Part shown: in pieces, positions 44,879 through 56,500 of the stretch
Numbering within the stretch: the first letter of the stretch is position 1
How the letters are laid out: the number at the start of each line of letters is the position of its first letter
NCBI GenBank assembly: GCA_019022655.1
Contig: JAFJYI010000408.1
Span: 308,501-372,500, forward strand
DNA: 64,000 nt
Source of the DNA: Acacia acuminata
Lineage: Eukaryota; Streptophyta; Magnoliopsida; Fabales; Fabaceae
Reading direction: 5' to 3'
The notes under the pieces: model-generated
Database searches by the model: none
Told to the model about the DNA's origin: nothing
Seen by the model: only the letters and a program-made list of their open reading frames with translations
Made by a program: the position numbers and the translations under genes

Positions 44879-46194
44879 ACCCCTTGGGGAGTATTCTTCT
44901 TTCGTCTCCATCTTTCTTCTATTTGTTTTCCTTTTTCTACTTTGCTTTTTGAAAAATACATTCTCCTTTTCCATGATTGCTACATATATTATGAACTTGG
45001 ACATTCGGTTTCTTGGATCATTCTGTTGGGTCTGCAATTCTTGACTCTTTGATTACATGTCTTGGTAGTTGATTTGATGTTGTTGATTGCCTAAGTTGGT
45101 GTTGACCTTGTGAGATTTTGGGCCTGCATGAATGGAACTCATCTTTTGCCATTCTTTCTTTCATGTGTGCATCTGCTCATGATTTGTGTTCTCTAGAACT
45201 TGCTCCTTTTCTTTTTAAAACTACATTTTTCACATACGTGCATAGGTACGATGAAAGCTTATTTTCTTTCTTTTGTTTTCCCCACTTTGACTATGATTCC
45301 TTTGCTAGCCCCTTTGTGCCTTTTTGACTCATTCTTTTCTAAGCCACATTACTAGCCTAAGTGTAAAACCATTTTATTCCGCACCTTGAAAATTTATTGA
45401 GCATTGGTTTCACCTTGGTTTTGTGTTTAAGTGTGAGGGTTGCTCGGGAGTGCAATAGTTTAAGTATGGGGGTTGTTCGGGAGTGCAATAGTTTAAGTGT
45501 GGGGGAGATATTTGATTTTGTCATTGAGATTATGTTTATAGTTTATAGTTCTAAAAAAACAAGGAAAAGGGCTTGAAAAAAAAACTGAAAAAAAAAAAGA
45601 AGAAGAAAGAAAGAAAAGCAAAAAAAGAGAAGAAAGGAAGAAAGAAAAAGGAAAGAAAATACATAGAGAGAAAGGAGATATTTGAGTGAAATAAAAGTTT
45701 TCATACATAGAGAATGATTGTGTTAATCGGTGCTCTTTTTTATTTCTTTGGTGCTTAACCTCTCATTCCATACTATTACCTACGTTCACTCTAACCCCAT
45801 TACAACCTTTCATAACAAGCTCTCTTGATTTGTGCATGCATGTGTCATGAGTAGTGGAGACGTAGAATTTGAGCAAGCTTATGGTAGAACAATTTTCTTG
45901 AGTAGAATTTGAGTGATACACTTATTGACCCATACACTTGAGAGATAGATTGAGGGCATCCCTTGAGAGACCATCTTGTGTGATTAGCATCATTGATTGA
46001 GATTGCCAGGATTTATAATTTGAAATGAAAGGATTTTAGTCTTGATATATTGATCTTTTGAAGCTTTGTGTCCTTGTTAAATTTTTGCATTGTTAGCAAT
46101 TTGTTAGAAAGGAAGAATTTTTCATTTTAGTCTTTTTCTTTGAATTTTGCTCGGGAGTGCGAGAAAGATAAGTGTGGGGGAATTTGATAATTGA
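44879..46194 (+). other. Element C 3' untranslated region
   Basis: Pyrimidine-rich sequence, then a ~38-bp direct repeat of polypurine-like motifs (45425-45510: AAGTGTGAGGGTTG, AAGTATGGGGGTTG and AAGTGTGGGGGAGA). An A/G-rich tract (45550-45670) follows, then the true polypurine tract at 46179-46194. No gene was recognised. Confidence 0.6.
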
Positions 46195-47310
46195 ATATTT
46201 AATACACTTCTTTTATCTCTTGATTGATAATTTAGGACTCTTTAGTTAATAAATGATGGCTTTTATACTTATTTGGGCTTTGGGCCTTTGATTAGATTTT
46301 AGCCATTTTTTATAATAAAATTCAGTTTGACATTGCTTCACTATTTTTACCATAACTCTTGAACCAGACATCGAATTTGCCTTATTTTTGTTTCATATTT
46401 CAAATGATTCGAAGAGCTACAATTGTTATGAAGACATGAAGGGCAAATTCAGACAAGAGGAAGGTCAATTTTGGAGCCGAAATCATATGAATTTTGCTAG
46501 ATTTTTATTTGGGCTTGAATTTTGTAATTTAAGTCCAGTTTTGTTTTATTTTGTTTTGGGCCAAACTAGTAGGGCCTATTTCGTTTTGGCATGGCAGCTA
46601 GGTTTTATTTAGTTAGGTCAGCTGCCAAAAGATATTCATTCACGTTTTAGACAGGTTTGGGATTGAAATACGAAGTTGAATTTTCTCTACAATGTTCATC
46701 ACGCTCTTCTTTATCTTTTCTTTAAGCGTTTTGCTTAGCCATGCTTGGCTAAACTTCGTGGTTAACCCAACGTGAGGATTCCATGATTCGTCAGAACCGT
46801 GCTTATTCGGTAATTTAACTCGTTTCTATTTTCATCTTATCGAATCCGATTTCGGAAATAGTTCAAATATTAGATTTAATATTCGGTTTAGTTCATCCCA
46901 AGGACCGAGTTCGAACTAGGTTTAAAGTTTTGTTGTGCGATCGCATAATGGGACACCACTATTCGGACATATTCTAGGTGACCATCTAGTAGAGGGATTT
47001 TCGGGCGAATGCGAGAGATCTCGGTTCGTCGAGCCAAACGTGGGTTATTTATATCTCGTTCGATGATGGAAGTCTCTGGAATCTGAACATTGGGTTGATC
47101 GATTTTAATCTGCCACCGAATATTTCATTCTATTTCTTTCAATTTCCTTTTTAATCTATTTGAACCAAAAAACCCCCATTTTTCTTTTCGTTTATTTGTT
47201 ATTCCGATCAAACCCGCTATGAATTCTTTGGGAAAACGATCCAAGTTCCCTATTAATGCAAATATTTTATTGAATCTGGTTATTTTGAGGGATACGGCAA
47301 ATCTCTTTCA
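46195..47310 (+). repeat. 3' LTR of element C
   Basis: Full-length partner of 39739-40587. It retains the extra ~270-bp central segment missing from the left LTR. Confidence 0.88.
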
Positions 47311-47315
47311 ACACA

Positions 47316-47999
47316 CAACCCATTTATCATCACCTCCATTTTGCTACCCCATTGAGCCGCACGATTGTGCTATATCGAACTAGTTAGGTGACAAGCTTGA
47401 AGAAAGCTGAAGAAATTCTAGGGCAAAGTGCTCCCATGAAAAATGCTATAAAAAGAGCTATTGTTTTGATCCGTAGTGAAAAAGAAGAAGACAAAGAAGA
47501 AAAAGAAAGAAAAGACCTAGAATAAGGAGTAGCAAGGAGTACAAAATTTAAAAAGAGGCATTCTGTTGAAGCTAAAGAGACTTTCTAAATACCCTGCTAT
47601 AGCATTCACCACTACTTCTCATCTCAACACATAGCCATCCACACAAATTGTAACCCAAGAAGTCCTTTGGATGAACGAAAACTCAGATGCTAAGAAGCAA
47701 TCTTAGAACTTTGACAAGGCTATGGAACTTCTAAGTTAGCATGATAAGAGAGAAAGTTAAAATCCCTAGGGTAAGAGAGTGTAAACACGGAAATTGAGAG
47801 CCTCTCGACGCATCTTCATCTAATCAATGCCATGCATCACGAGCCACTAGTACTAGGCAGTGGGATTATCGATATGGGGATGGGAACTGAAAGCAATTGT
47901 GTAAGCAAAGTTATACAGACAGGAGTACTACGACAATGAGTTTGTGTTGGCTTTATCTTATTTTTCCCAGGAGTGCAAAAAGCAAAGTGTGGGGGTATT
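47316..47999 (+). other. Element B 3' end, non-coding
   Basis: It resumes element B after element C. No ORF of note. It ends in the polypurine tract AAAGTGTGGGGGTATT directly before the 3' LTR. Confidence 0.6.
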
Positions 48000-49558
48000 T
48001 GATGAGCACTATTTATGTCATGTTTTACCTATATTTTATGACCGAATTGTATGATAAATACAAGCTTAACTACAATCAATCTAAGCAAAAAGGCATTAAT
48101 TCATGATATAGGGAACTAAAGGATAAAAACTATCTATTCCTAAACATGTGCTAAGAAAAGAACAAGTTACGAGATTTTATGAGAAGAACGTATAGCAAAG
48201 CTGATACTATGCTATAGCATCATGACAGCGTATCGAAGTGCAATACAAGGCATCTCTGACACTATAGCAAAGTAAAGGACGCAATGTTATGCCACATGTG
48301 TTCTAATCTTTTGTCAAGATTATTTTAAGAAATATAGTGAAGGTCAAGGATGACAGATAGATTGCTGACGTAACGGAATAGAAGATGCGGAGGATCGAAA
48401 CTAAAAGATTTGAAGAATCCCATAGGATCGGCAGAATCAATCTACTAAGATTGGAAAGAGAGATACAACTGGATCTCCAGAGATTAGGAAAGGCCCAGCT
48501 CCTGGAACTTACGCCGCAAGAAAGCCTAATTATATAAGGAAACAACAAGCCAACCCTAAGGGAGGTCGGGTCGTAGAGAGTCCAATCCTATTCATACGAC
48601 CAAACTCAAAGGAAGAGAGAGAGAATTCACAAGGCATGAGAAACTCCAGGAGAACCCAGCATCCTTTATTGCAATAAGACAGAAAGAAGAAGACGTGGAG
48701 TGGTGACGTGACAGGGCCTCTTCCACGCCGTCGGAACTTCGTCAAGCTTTATGTTTTCTTTCATTTTAATCTTTTGATCATGGGTCATTCTATTGTTATC
48801 TGTTTTACGTTTCCCTCGTAAGTCATAAACTAAATTTCCTATGGCTGAGCGAGGATGATTTCTTAAGTTTGGAATGAACCCAGTTGCTACTTCTTCATTC
48901 AATAAATTCAGTTTGCTTATCAATGAATTAATTACCTTGTCGATTAGCGGAAGCTAAGGGCTAGATTAGTGGCCTCGGCTTCTTGGAAAGGAATCGGGGT
49001 TAGACCTCGAGAAACAATGATTGTTAGGTAAGCCGGTGCAAGGCTTGACCTATTATTGTAGGCTTAAGGAATGGGTCTATCGCTCATAACCATAACACCT
49101 TGCTTTGTAATGTAGATCTAACTAGAAAATTGTCATAGGCATATGGAAGGAGTAAAGTTAGTATTACATGTATCGGACGCGGAAGCTTCGATAGACTATA
49201 GTGGTGAGTTAACTGAATAGCGTTGTAACTAGTAGCTATGTTGTAGCATTGCGGAAGTTATGTAGTGTAGATGCTATAACAATGTGCAAAGCAATTGGGG
49301 GATTGATATGCTTAAGAATGATTCGAGCTCGGCCTATTTTCCTACTCGATATCTTCTTAAGACTACGACACTACGTTTCTTGTCTCGTTTATTAATATAG
49401 CCATAAAACTCCCAATCAAATCAAACTTATTCTCTTTTTAAACACAACTTTTTGCAATTCGGTGTCCTCATTTGGTATCCAGTCTCGTGGGACGATACTC
49501 TACTTACTCTTTATTACTTGTTTGGTGGTTTACTTGCCATCAAGGAAATCGACCAATA
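48000..49558 (+). repeat. 3' LTR of element B
   Basis: Direct repeat of 31937-33461. It ends GACCAATA where the left LTR ends GACTAACA, so the terminal CA has mutated to TA. Open frames here (for example 48303-48923, minus) are shadows. Confidence 0.88.
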
Positions 49559-49563
49559 TTCTT

Positions 49564-49999
49564 CCAATAACTGCATCCTTCACCTTTCTTCTTGCCGCCA
49601 AAGGGCATTACGGTAGTCTGCCTCCTCCGTATTAATCGTATATCTTCCCGTCTTTGGAGGCAATTATAATGCTCCAACTCGTCCATCCGCCTTAATACTG
49701 AAGCCAATGCATTTCGCATGAGACGAACGTCCTGGTTCTCGATCTGAAACTCAGCGGGATGGTCTTGCTGTTGAACTTGCATCTGGGTTAGCCTGGCAAT
49801 CCCATTCTAATGATCTATCGTAAACACTGGAAAAGTTCCTGTATCAGCTGTCTCCACTTCAGTCTCCAATAAAACTTGATTGGGATTTGGAGCAACCGAG
49901 TCCTCATACTGAATCGTTTGTTCCTGACATTGTTGTAATTGTCCCTCGGCAACTAGTCTGTCGAGGGTTTTGGCTACGGCTTTTGGTATTTGCAGCCAT
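49564..49999 (-). pseudogene. gag of element A, 5' part
   Basis: The start codon at 49999 (MAANTKSRSQNPRQTS) lies about 30 nt after the primer binding site. One frameshift and a TAG (DH-stop-NG) separate it from the longer open part, MQVQQQDHPAEFQIENQDVR, then LMRNALASVLRRMDELEHYN and LRRREDIR-like sequence (the actual residues are LQRREDIR). Element B cuts it at 49558, and its continuation begins at 31931. The N-terminal part looks like the variable leader of Tat-type gag, with little conservation. Confidence 0.7.
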
Positions 50000-50030
50000 T
50001 TTCAATGGTTTGGGAATCGAAGTTTATCTC

Positions 50031-50048
50031 TCCCCACGGTCGGCGCCA
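50031..50048 (-). promoter_or_regulatory. Primer binding site of element A
   Basis: Minus strand TGGCGCCGACCGTGGGGA, six bases inside the LTR end. This matches the tRNA-type primer site (TGGCGCCG...GGGGA) shared by Tat/Athila elements. It fixes the direction of element A. Confidence 0.8.
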
Positions 50049-50054
50049 ATGTTC

Positions 50055-50543
50055 TGTGGTAGAACACAAATGTCTAACCTCAATGGGCTAGTTGGTGATT
50101 TATATAGGATCGGTTAATCTCTCCAAGATTTCTATTAAGTAGATATCAAAGAGAGGATGATTGCTCCCAGATATCTATGAGGAAGATATCGAGGAGTATC
50201 GGTAGATCACTGTGCTACATAGATATGGCATTAGCCAAAGAAGGGTGGAGTGTGTGTACAATGAGACTGAATAGTAGAATAGATGAATAGAGAATGTGCA
50301 CCTGTTAGGTAATCTCTTATTTATAGAGATTACCTCTAGGGTTTCGCCCTTTGGGCCCGCGCGCCTCATTTGCTTATGCCTCGCTCCACTACCCGTGCAT
50401 GTCCGCTCCACTACCCACGTCTTCTTAGTGATTATAGCTGGGATTATAAGGTGATTAAGGTTTTACGATTATGGAGGGATTCTGTCATAAAGCCTCCTTG
50501 CTTGGGCCGCATAACAACCGGGCCCAATATGTGAGTCCATAAC
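50055..50543 (-). repeat. 5' LTR of element A
   Basis: Partner of 26916-27380. It contains a short extra duplication (GCTCCACTACCC twice near 50383-50412). Its outer end reads GTTATGGACTC with the initial TG changed. Confidence 0.85.
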
Positions 50544-50746
50544 TCATCCACATATATCTTTTTTGGTCGAAGTCCACATATATCTTCAATGCGTTGATAT
50601 TTTTATTTTTGAAAATTACGGGATGTGATGCTTCGAGATACGCACACACATGTATAAATTTATATATGAAGACAAAGAATATAATTACAATGAGAGAATA
50701 ACAACCGTGAACCTCATAAAAAGGTTAATATCAAATTACAATTTGG

Positions 50747-50906
50747 GATAGGATATTGTCACTACCAATTTACTACCACTTTTTTCACAGTTAGATCATA
50801 ATCTCATTGATGAGATTCTGATCTAACTGTGAAAAAAGTGATGAGATTCTGATCTAACTGTGAAAAAAGTGGTAGTGACCAAAATTGGTAGTGACAATAT
50901 CCTATC
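50747..50906. mobile_element. Hairpin MITE of about 160 bp
   Basis: The ends GATAGGATATTGTCACTACC and GGTAGTGACAATATCCTATC are perfect inverted complements. The inner arms (CACTTTTTTCACAGTTAGATCA and complement) extend the fold-back. The right arm holds a 31-bp tandem duplication (TGATGAGATTCTGATCTAAC then TGTGAAAAAAG, twice). No TSD could be fixed, and superfamily is unknown. Confidence 0.75.
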
Positions 50907-52453
50907 TCTTAAAATTTTATAAGATTTTCGGTGCTAAAATATAGAAAAATGAGTATTGAATATGGGAATTGGCCTTACTAATTTGATACATAGCATTAAA
51001 TTTTGATGAATTGGTAATGGCATTAGGATTGAGAATAGGATTGGGTCTCGAAATTAGTTTGGTATGAAGTAACATTCGGAGGATTGCTTAAATTAATTAT
51101 ATTTCATAATGAATCATAAATTATAAAAAGACTATAATACCATTATAATAAATCAAATTTTGTTTAGTATGCATGCCATGGCCAATGGGATTAAAAAAGC
51201 GTAAGAGCCATATCAAACAGAAAAAAGTTAAAATACGTAATTGCTCTTGACTTCTCCCAAGGAATTCGCAAATTGCAACCCCAATTGCATCAATTTCATC
51301 GCTTCTGGATAGACATGAATCTCAAATTTTAGCCAAGACATTGTCAGGGAAAAGAAATAGAGAAGGATTGAAGATCTGAGTGTGGTTGAAACGCCTGCAC
51401 GAACTACATCGGACTGGAGGAAAGGGTCGTTGAAGTTTGCAGAGCACGAAGCCGGAAACAATGAGAGGGAACCACAATGAGGATACAATATGAGATAGCG
51501 GAACCAGTGGTGGCAACAGTGGAGTTGGAGGAAAGAAAGAGAGATGAAGAGGACATAGGAGAGAAAATCAATCCCAGAGAAAGAATGAAGAAGGCGGAGA
51601 AAGGGGAAGGTTATGAAAGAATGAAAGAGTGACAACCAATACTTGAAGACGACATAGACTAATGAAGACCTTGTTGGTTGGTGAGCGATCTATAAATATG
51701 AATATTAGTAGTTTTTGTATATGAGGGCATGCGCTGATCCTAGCGCACACCAAAATCCAACTCACTTAGCCTTTCCATCAAACACAAAAAATCAAAAGAC
51801 CAATCCTCTGTTTAGTTATTTCTTTGGGAATGCATTATTGTGCCAGTGGTAACAAGCTAAGCAACCTAATTTCTTTCTACTGTGTATGGAAAGTTGTTGT
51901 GAAACTGTTCAAAGAGGATTGTTATAGGAAGCTTAAAATGCATGATATGAAGTTTCATTTGGATACAAAGGCACAAAAACTTGTCATGATTATTGCAAGC
52001 ATGAAATCTCAAACAGACAATGTACTTATAGCAATAGAGATGTCGAACAACCAAAGGTAAAGTAGGAATATGAGTACTTTGGAAAGCTCAAGGGATTACT
52101 ACTGAGAGATGGATTGGAGACAACCCGTTCTCGTTGGGCATGAGCATCATCTCTTTCAGATTATTTCCATAAAGGAGAACTATTTTGATTGCAACATCTT
52201 TAGAAATCAAAGCAAACGATAAGTACTTGAAAAAAATAATACTACATACATTGGTGCCTTCTTTAATATTAGAGTTAGTTGACTAATTTGGATAAATTAT
52301 AGAAGTGACGTTGGTTCTCCTAAAACATCATATTTCCTCATGACTGTCATAGGATAGAAACTTCTTAATATATACAATTAATAAGGATACCTTAAAAAAA
52401 ATTATATATTTGAAACACAAAGTGGATTGAGGTGTTATATTTAGGACCAAAAT
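50907..52453. other. Unidentified intergenic DNA
   Basis: AT-rich DNA without a recognisable gene. An open frame at 51824-52060 (plus) and one at 51228-51635 (minus) have no visible domain and no supporting context. Confidence 0.4.
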
Positions 52454-52462
52454 TAAATTCTA

Positions 52463-53178
52463 GGGAAATTAGAATGAAGGACATAGGAGAAAAAATATTT
52501 ATAGAGAAGGACCATAAACATTGTAATTATTTAGAATGACCAAATATAAAAATATAAAATTAAAAGTACTAAAATGCCCCCAACCATATCTCTTATGCAT
52601 TCTCTCCTACATTTTCTTTCCCATTCTATTTTTAAAACTAATACAAAATTATAAGATTCATTAAATTAAACAATAGTTTTCTCAAATTTCATTTTCAACA
52701 ACATGAATATATATCTATGAAAAAATTAAGCATTCTTCAATTTCTAAAAATTATATTTTTTAAAAAATCAACAAAAATGTCAATTAAAAATTGAATTTTA
52801 TAATTTTAATAAAATTCAAAGTCATTTATAATTTATCATATATGTTAAACTAAGAGAGTTTGTATGATTATTTTTGTTTTAGAAGTAATTTATGTGGGTC
52901 AAAAATAAAAAAATAAAAAAAATATGAGTTTAACAGTTGTTAATTAAATAATATATTGAAAAAAAAAAGTTATGACCATATCATAATGGACAGTTTTAGT
53001 TTTAATTTTGGTTATTTTTTAAATTGTGAATACAAGAGATAAGAGATGAGGTTTGATTAGAGGCAATTTAGTAATTTTAAATTTATATTATGATATTTGG
53101 TCCTTCTAAGTAATTACAATTTTTATGGTCTTTTATGATAAATATTATTTTGTCTCGGTGCTTTATTTTAATTTTCCC
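52463..53178. mobile_element. Mutator-type MITE, 716 bp
   Basis: The terminal inverted repeats are long. The left end starts GGGAAATTAGAATGAAGGAC. The right end, read inverted, starts GGGAAAATTAAAATAAAGCA. Both run on through GACCATAAA, ATTGTAATTA and GACCAAATAT for about 90 bp. A perfect 9-bp duplication TAAATTCTA flanks it (52454-52462 and 53179-53187), diagnostic of Mutator-like elements. There is no transposase. Confidence 0.88.
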
Positions 53179-53187
53179 TAAATTCTA

Positions 53188-53590
53188 ACTAACTAGCTTT
53201 TGTATTAAGGATTGAAGGTAGTACATTAAAACATGATGATATTATAAGAAAGAATGAATAATTGTTTCTATTTACCAATATGACCTCCTTCCAATTCGCA
53301 ATGAAGCATGGTATCGTCGTTGTTCCTCTTTATACAATGAGCAATGTCAGTTGAAGGAGACAATATTTAACTATGGTATGATGTAAGGTCCCAATGGTTT
53401 TTGGATGGTAAATACCATCCAAAATATGTCATCCTATGCAGTCATAGAATCTTTCATGACACCAAATTAGGTACCAACGTACCAAACAATGGCATCTTAG
53501 ATGCAACCTAACATCCAAAATACTAGAGTCAAGATGATAATGTATTAGATGCTTCCTAACAATGTTCTGAAACTAAGGTTTTAGAAATAG
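53188..53590. other. Unidentified intergenic DNA
   Basis: Short AT-rich stretch between the MITE and the PPR pseudogene. Nothing was recognised. Confidence 0.4.
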
Positions 53591-53599
53591 AAAGGGTAA

Positions 53600-56500
53600 C
53601 GGTCCATCTGACATATACTATCGATAATTCAAGTGCTTCTTGCCACCTATCCACCCTAGTAAGGCCTTTGATGAGATGAACAAATGTGCTAAGCTCCGGA
53701 ACAATATTCCTACTTATCATGGTTGCATATAGCTCAAATGCTTTATCGACCTTATTTACCTGTGACAGACTCTAAATCATTAAGGCATATAAATGTTTGT
53801 CGCCATCTTCAAAACTTGAAGACAGGGGAACTTCTTCTATAACTTTAAAGCAGCCTCTAGTCTATCAGCCTCGATAAAATTATCAATTAAAACTCTGTAA
53901 ACGAGAAGCATAGGCACTGACTCATTCTCAGCCAACTCATTTAAAAGCCCAATAGAGTTTATAAATTCTTTGCTAAAACCTTCAACAATTTATGATAGCT
54001 TGAGATATGTTTTGGCCAATATGTTTGATTCATTTCTTCAAAATGTCCGTAAGCCTCATCAAGAAGGCCAGTAGAACAACAATGATTGATCAAGACCCTG
54101 TAGGTTATAAAGTTTGGAGCACAACCTTTAGAGCACATATCTCTCAATAGCTCAAGGCACATTTCAATTTTACCTAATTTTCCAAATCCATCGATCATTG
54201 CAGTATAAGTTACAACATTTGGATTGCAGCCCTTGTCTTGTATCTTAAGCAAGAGCTTGTAAGCCTCATCTGTCTTTCCAACTTTGCAAGGACTATCTAT
54301 CATCTCTGTATAAATAACAAGATTGGGAACACAAGAATTCTCTAGCATCTTGTACAAGACCTTCAAAACAAGATCCAATCTATCATCTTTAAACAGCACA
54401 TCAATTAAGGAGCCATAGGTATGCAAATTTGGGCTGTATCCACGCTCTGACATCTTGGCAAACACCTCTTCAGCGTATTTCCAGCCTTATAAATGCCATC
54501 TATAAGAGCATCACACATATATGGTTAGGCTTACAACCTTCAAATGAGACATAGAATTCAACAGTTCATGCCTGGTTTGCTCTACATAGACCATCCACCA
54601 AAGCCCCGCACGTAATAACATTTGGTCTTTCACAACCGTTGTCATTCTAAAATAAATGTCCATATCTGAAGTTTTTATAGTAGCTCTCTTTACGGCATAG
54701 ATTTGACTTGCTTTTCAATCGCCTAGCCTTACGAGGCCATCAATCAAAGCCGTATAGGACATTGAGCTTGCATCCTTCTACCAATGTTGGAAATTATGCC
54801 CTAGGGGCAAGTCATTGTACCTTAAACGTTTATGTTATTTAGAGTATTCTCCTTTAGTTATCATTTCATTTGCATGTTTATAGTGATAACTCTATCCTGG
54901 ATATATCTTATAGATTATCCTAAATGTCCTAAGTCGGAGTCATCTATGCGGGAGCAAAGATGAAATAAGACCGATATGACTTTGATGAGGTATGGAGATA
55001 CGAATCAAAGTCATAAGCACTTGTAAGAGTACAAGGCGTTGGGCCAGGCCCACTATGAGAAAGCTGCATGGATTTAGTCATAAGCTTATCTCATGTATAA
55101 CCGCATCACAACGCCCTTTGACACGAGATCATCATGGATTCCTACATGATGAATCACTAATCTTTGACCTAGTCAAAAGTCACCTTTGACCTAGGAGTGA
55201 TGATAAAGGCTTGAATCGGGATCAATGGTTTTCATGCGAGAGGAATGTGAATGGTCAAGATGGAATTTGTACCTCACATTTGTAGAGAGATAATACGAGC
55301 CCTTCGATGAGTGAGTCCGAGAAATATATGGGCATACTACGAAGGAAAGGAGTTTCCATTATTAGATTACAAGATAATCAAGAAAGTAATGGTCAAGAAC
55401 GAAGTTGACATTATCTATGCCTCATCCTTGACCAAATTATCGCGTGACAAAAGGGACGTGACATGGTTGTATCATAGGTAGTGTCGTATTATTGATCCCC
55501 ATATGAATTGGGTAGTCGCAATGTCTTCTTTGGAGGAGGCCGCTTGTGACTTGTGGGCTAGTACGTATTGGCCCACCGCCAATCTCATGTGGGCTTGCAA
55601 ATCGGACACAAGAATAGTCCAACACAAGCAAAAGTGTCGATTCATTGAATCTTATATATGTCTAAGATTTAATGAATACAAGATTCAATCTAGGATGGAT
55701 ATATATATGTGTATATATATATTTATTATTAAATTCAAAAATAATAATGATATTATTTATTGATAATAATATTATTATATATAGTATTTAATTTATTTGA
55801 TAAATTAAATAACTATAACAAATTGAGATATTGTATCTCGATTTAATTTTCGAATAAAGATATAGTATCTCGATTTAATTGAATTGAGATATAGTATCTC
55901 GATTTAATTAAATAAAAAGATATCATATCTCGATTTGATCTATAAAGATAAATTAAATCAGAGGCTCATAATTCGAATTAAATAAATATATTTGATTAGA
56001 TCTGTTGAATGATTTTTAATTAATTTATTGTTTTAATTGATTCGAATTCAAGATTAATTAGCTTAATTGAATATTTTAATACGGCTCATTAGGGTTTTAG
56101 AAACTCTATAAATAGATATTGATCTAGTTGTATTGAGAGACGAGATGAATTAGAAAAGCCGCAAGAAACCCTAGAAAGAAAAAGAGACACAAGGTTTGAA
56201 GGCGCTACCACGCCGCCCATGTTCAAGTGCTGTTCGTGAGCCGCCGCCCATGTTCAAGTGTTGTTCGTGTGGATACCGATAGAGGGAGGAGACTCAAAAG
56301 TTCGCCTTCGTTTGATCGAACGAGATGGCACCACGTCCAAGACGTACGACAGTCGAGACGCACGAAGCAGGAGATGCGCACCAGACCATATCAAACGAAA
56401 CTCTCAACCCTTCGCATAGGTACGGTTTTTCTAAAGAACCTTGATTTAAACGTCGTTGATAGATCCTCCGATGGGATTCATAAAAATTTTATAATTCATT

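Larger units (their letters stand above)
39739..47310 (+). mobile_element. Element C: Athila-like Ty3/gypsy retrotransposon
   Basis: LTRs begin TGATAATTGAATATTTAATA at 39739 and 46195 and end CTCTTTCA at 40587 and 47310. The primer binding site TGGCACCGCTGCCGGGGA is at 40593-40610, and the polypurine tract AAGTGTGGGGGAATTT at 46179-46194. The target duplication is ATACA against ACACA (39734-39738, 47311-47315; one mismatch). It carries gag, a deleted RT, RNase H and integrase, all with some stops or frameshifts. It is inserted in the 3' part of element B. Confidence 0.9.
31937..49558 (+). mobile_element. Element B: Athila-like Ty3/gypsy retrotransposon, with nested C and D
   Basis: LTRs start TGATGATCACTATTTGTGCC at 31937 and TGATGAGCACTATTTATGTC at 48000. 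A primer binding site with TGGCGCCGTTCTTGCG lies at 36240 on, and the polypurine tract AAAGTGTGGGGG at about 47984-47995. The target duplication is nearly perfect: CTCTT (31932-31936) against TTCTT (49559-49563), both in the gag of element A. Inside are a gag, a protease remnant, a Pro/Ser-rich region and no RT, RNase H or integrase. Solo LTR D and element C are inserted in it. Confidence 0.88.
26916..50543 (-). mobile_element. Element A: Tat-like Ty3/gypsy retrotransposon, split by element B
   Basis: The two outermost LTRs (26916-27380 and 50055-50543) are similar along their length and in the same orientation. The element reads right to left. After the right LTR comes a tRNA-type primer binding site, TGGCGCCGACCGTGGGGA (minus, 50048-50031), then gag from 49999. 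Element B interrupts gag at 49558/31937. Gag resumes at 31931 and ends near 30420. Then come a 42-bp minisatellite, a coding-like antisense stretch, the polypurine tract GAGCTTGGGGGC (27395-27384) and the left LTR. No protease, RT, RNase H or integrase is seen, so A is gag-only and non-autonomous. I could not find a target duplication for A. Confidence 0.85.

Noticed and set aside
51824..52060. 78-codon plus ORF considered as a gene.
   Set aside because: No recognisable motif, no promoter or splice context, and a length expected by chance.
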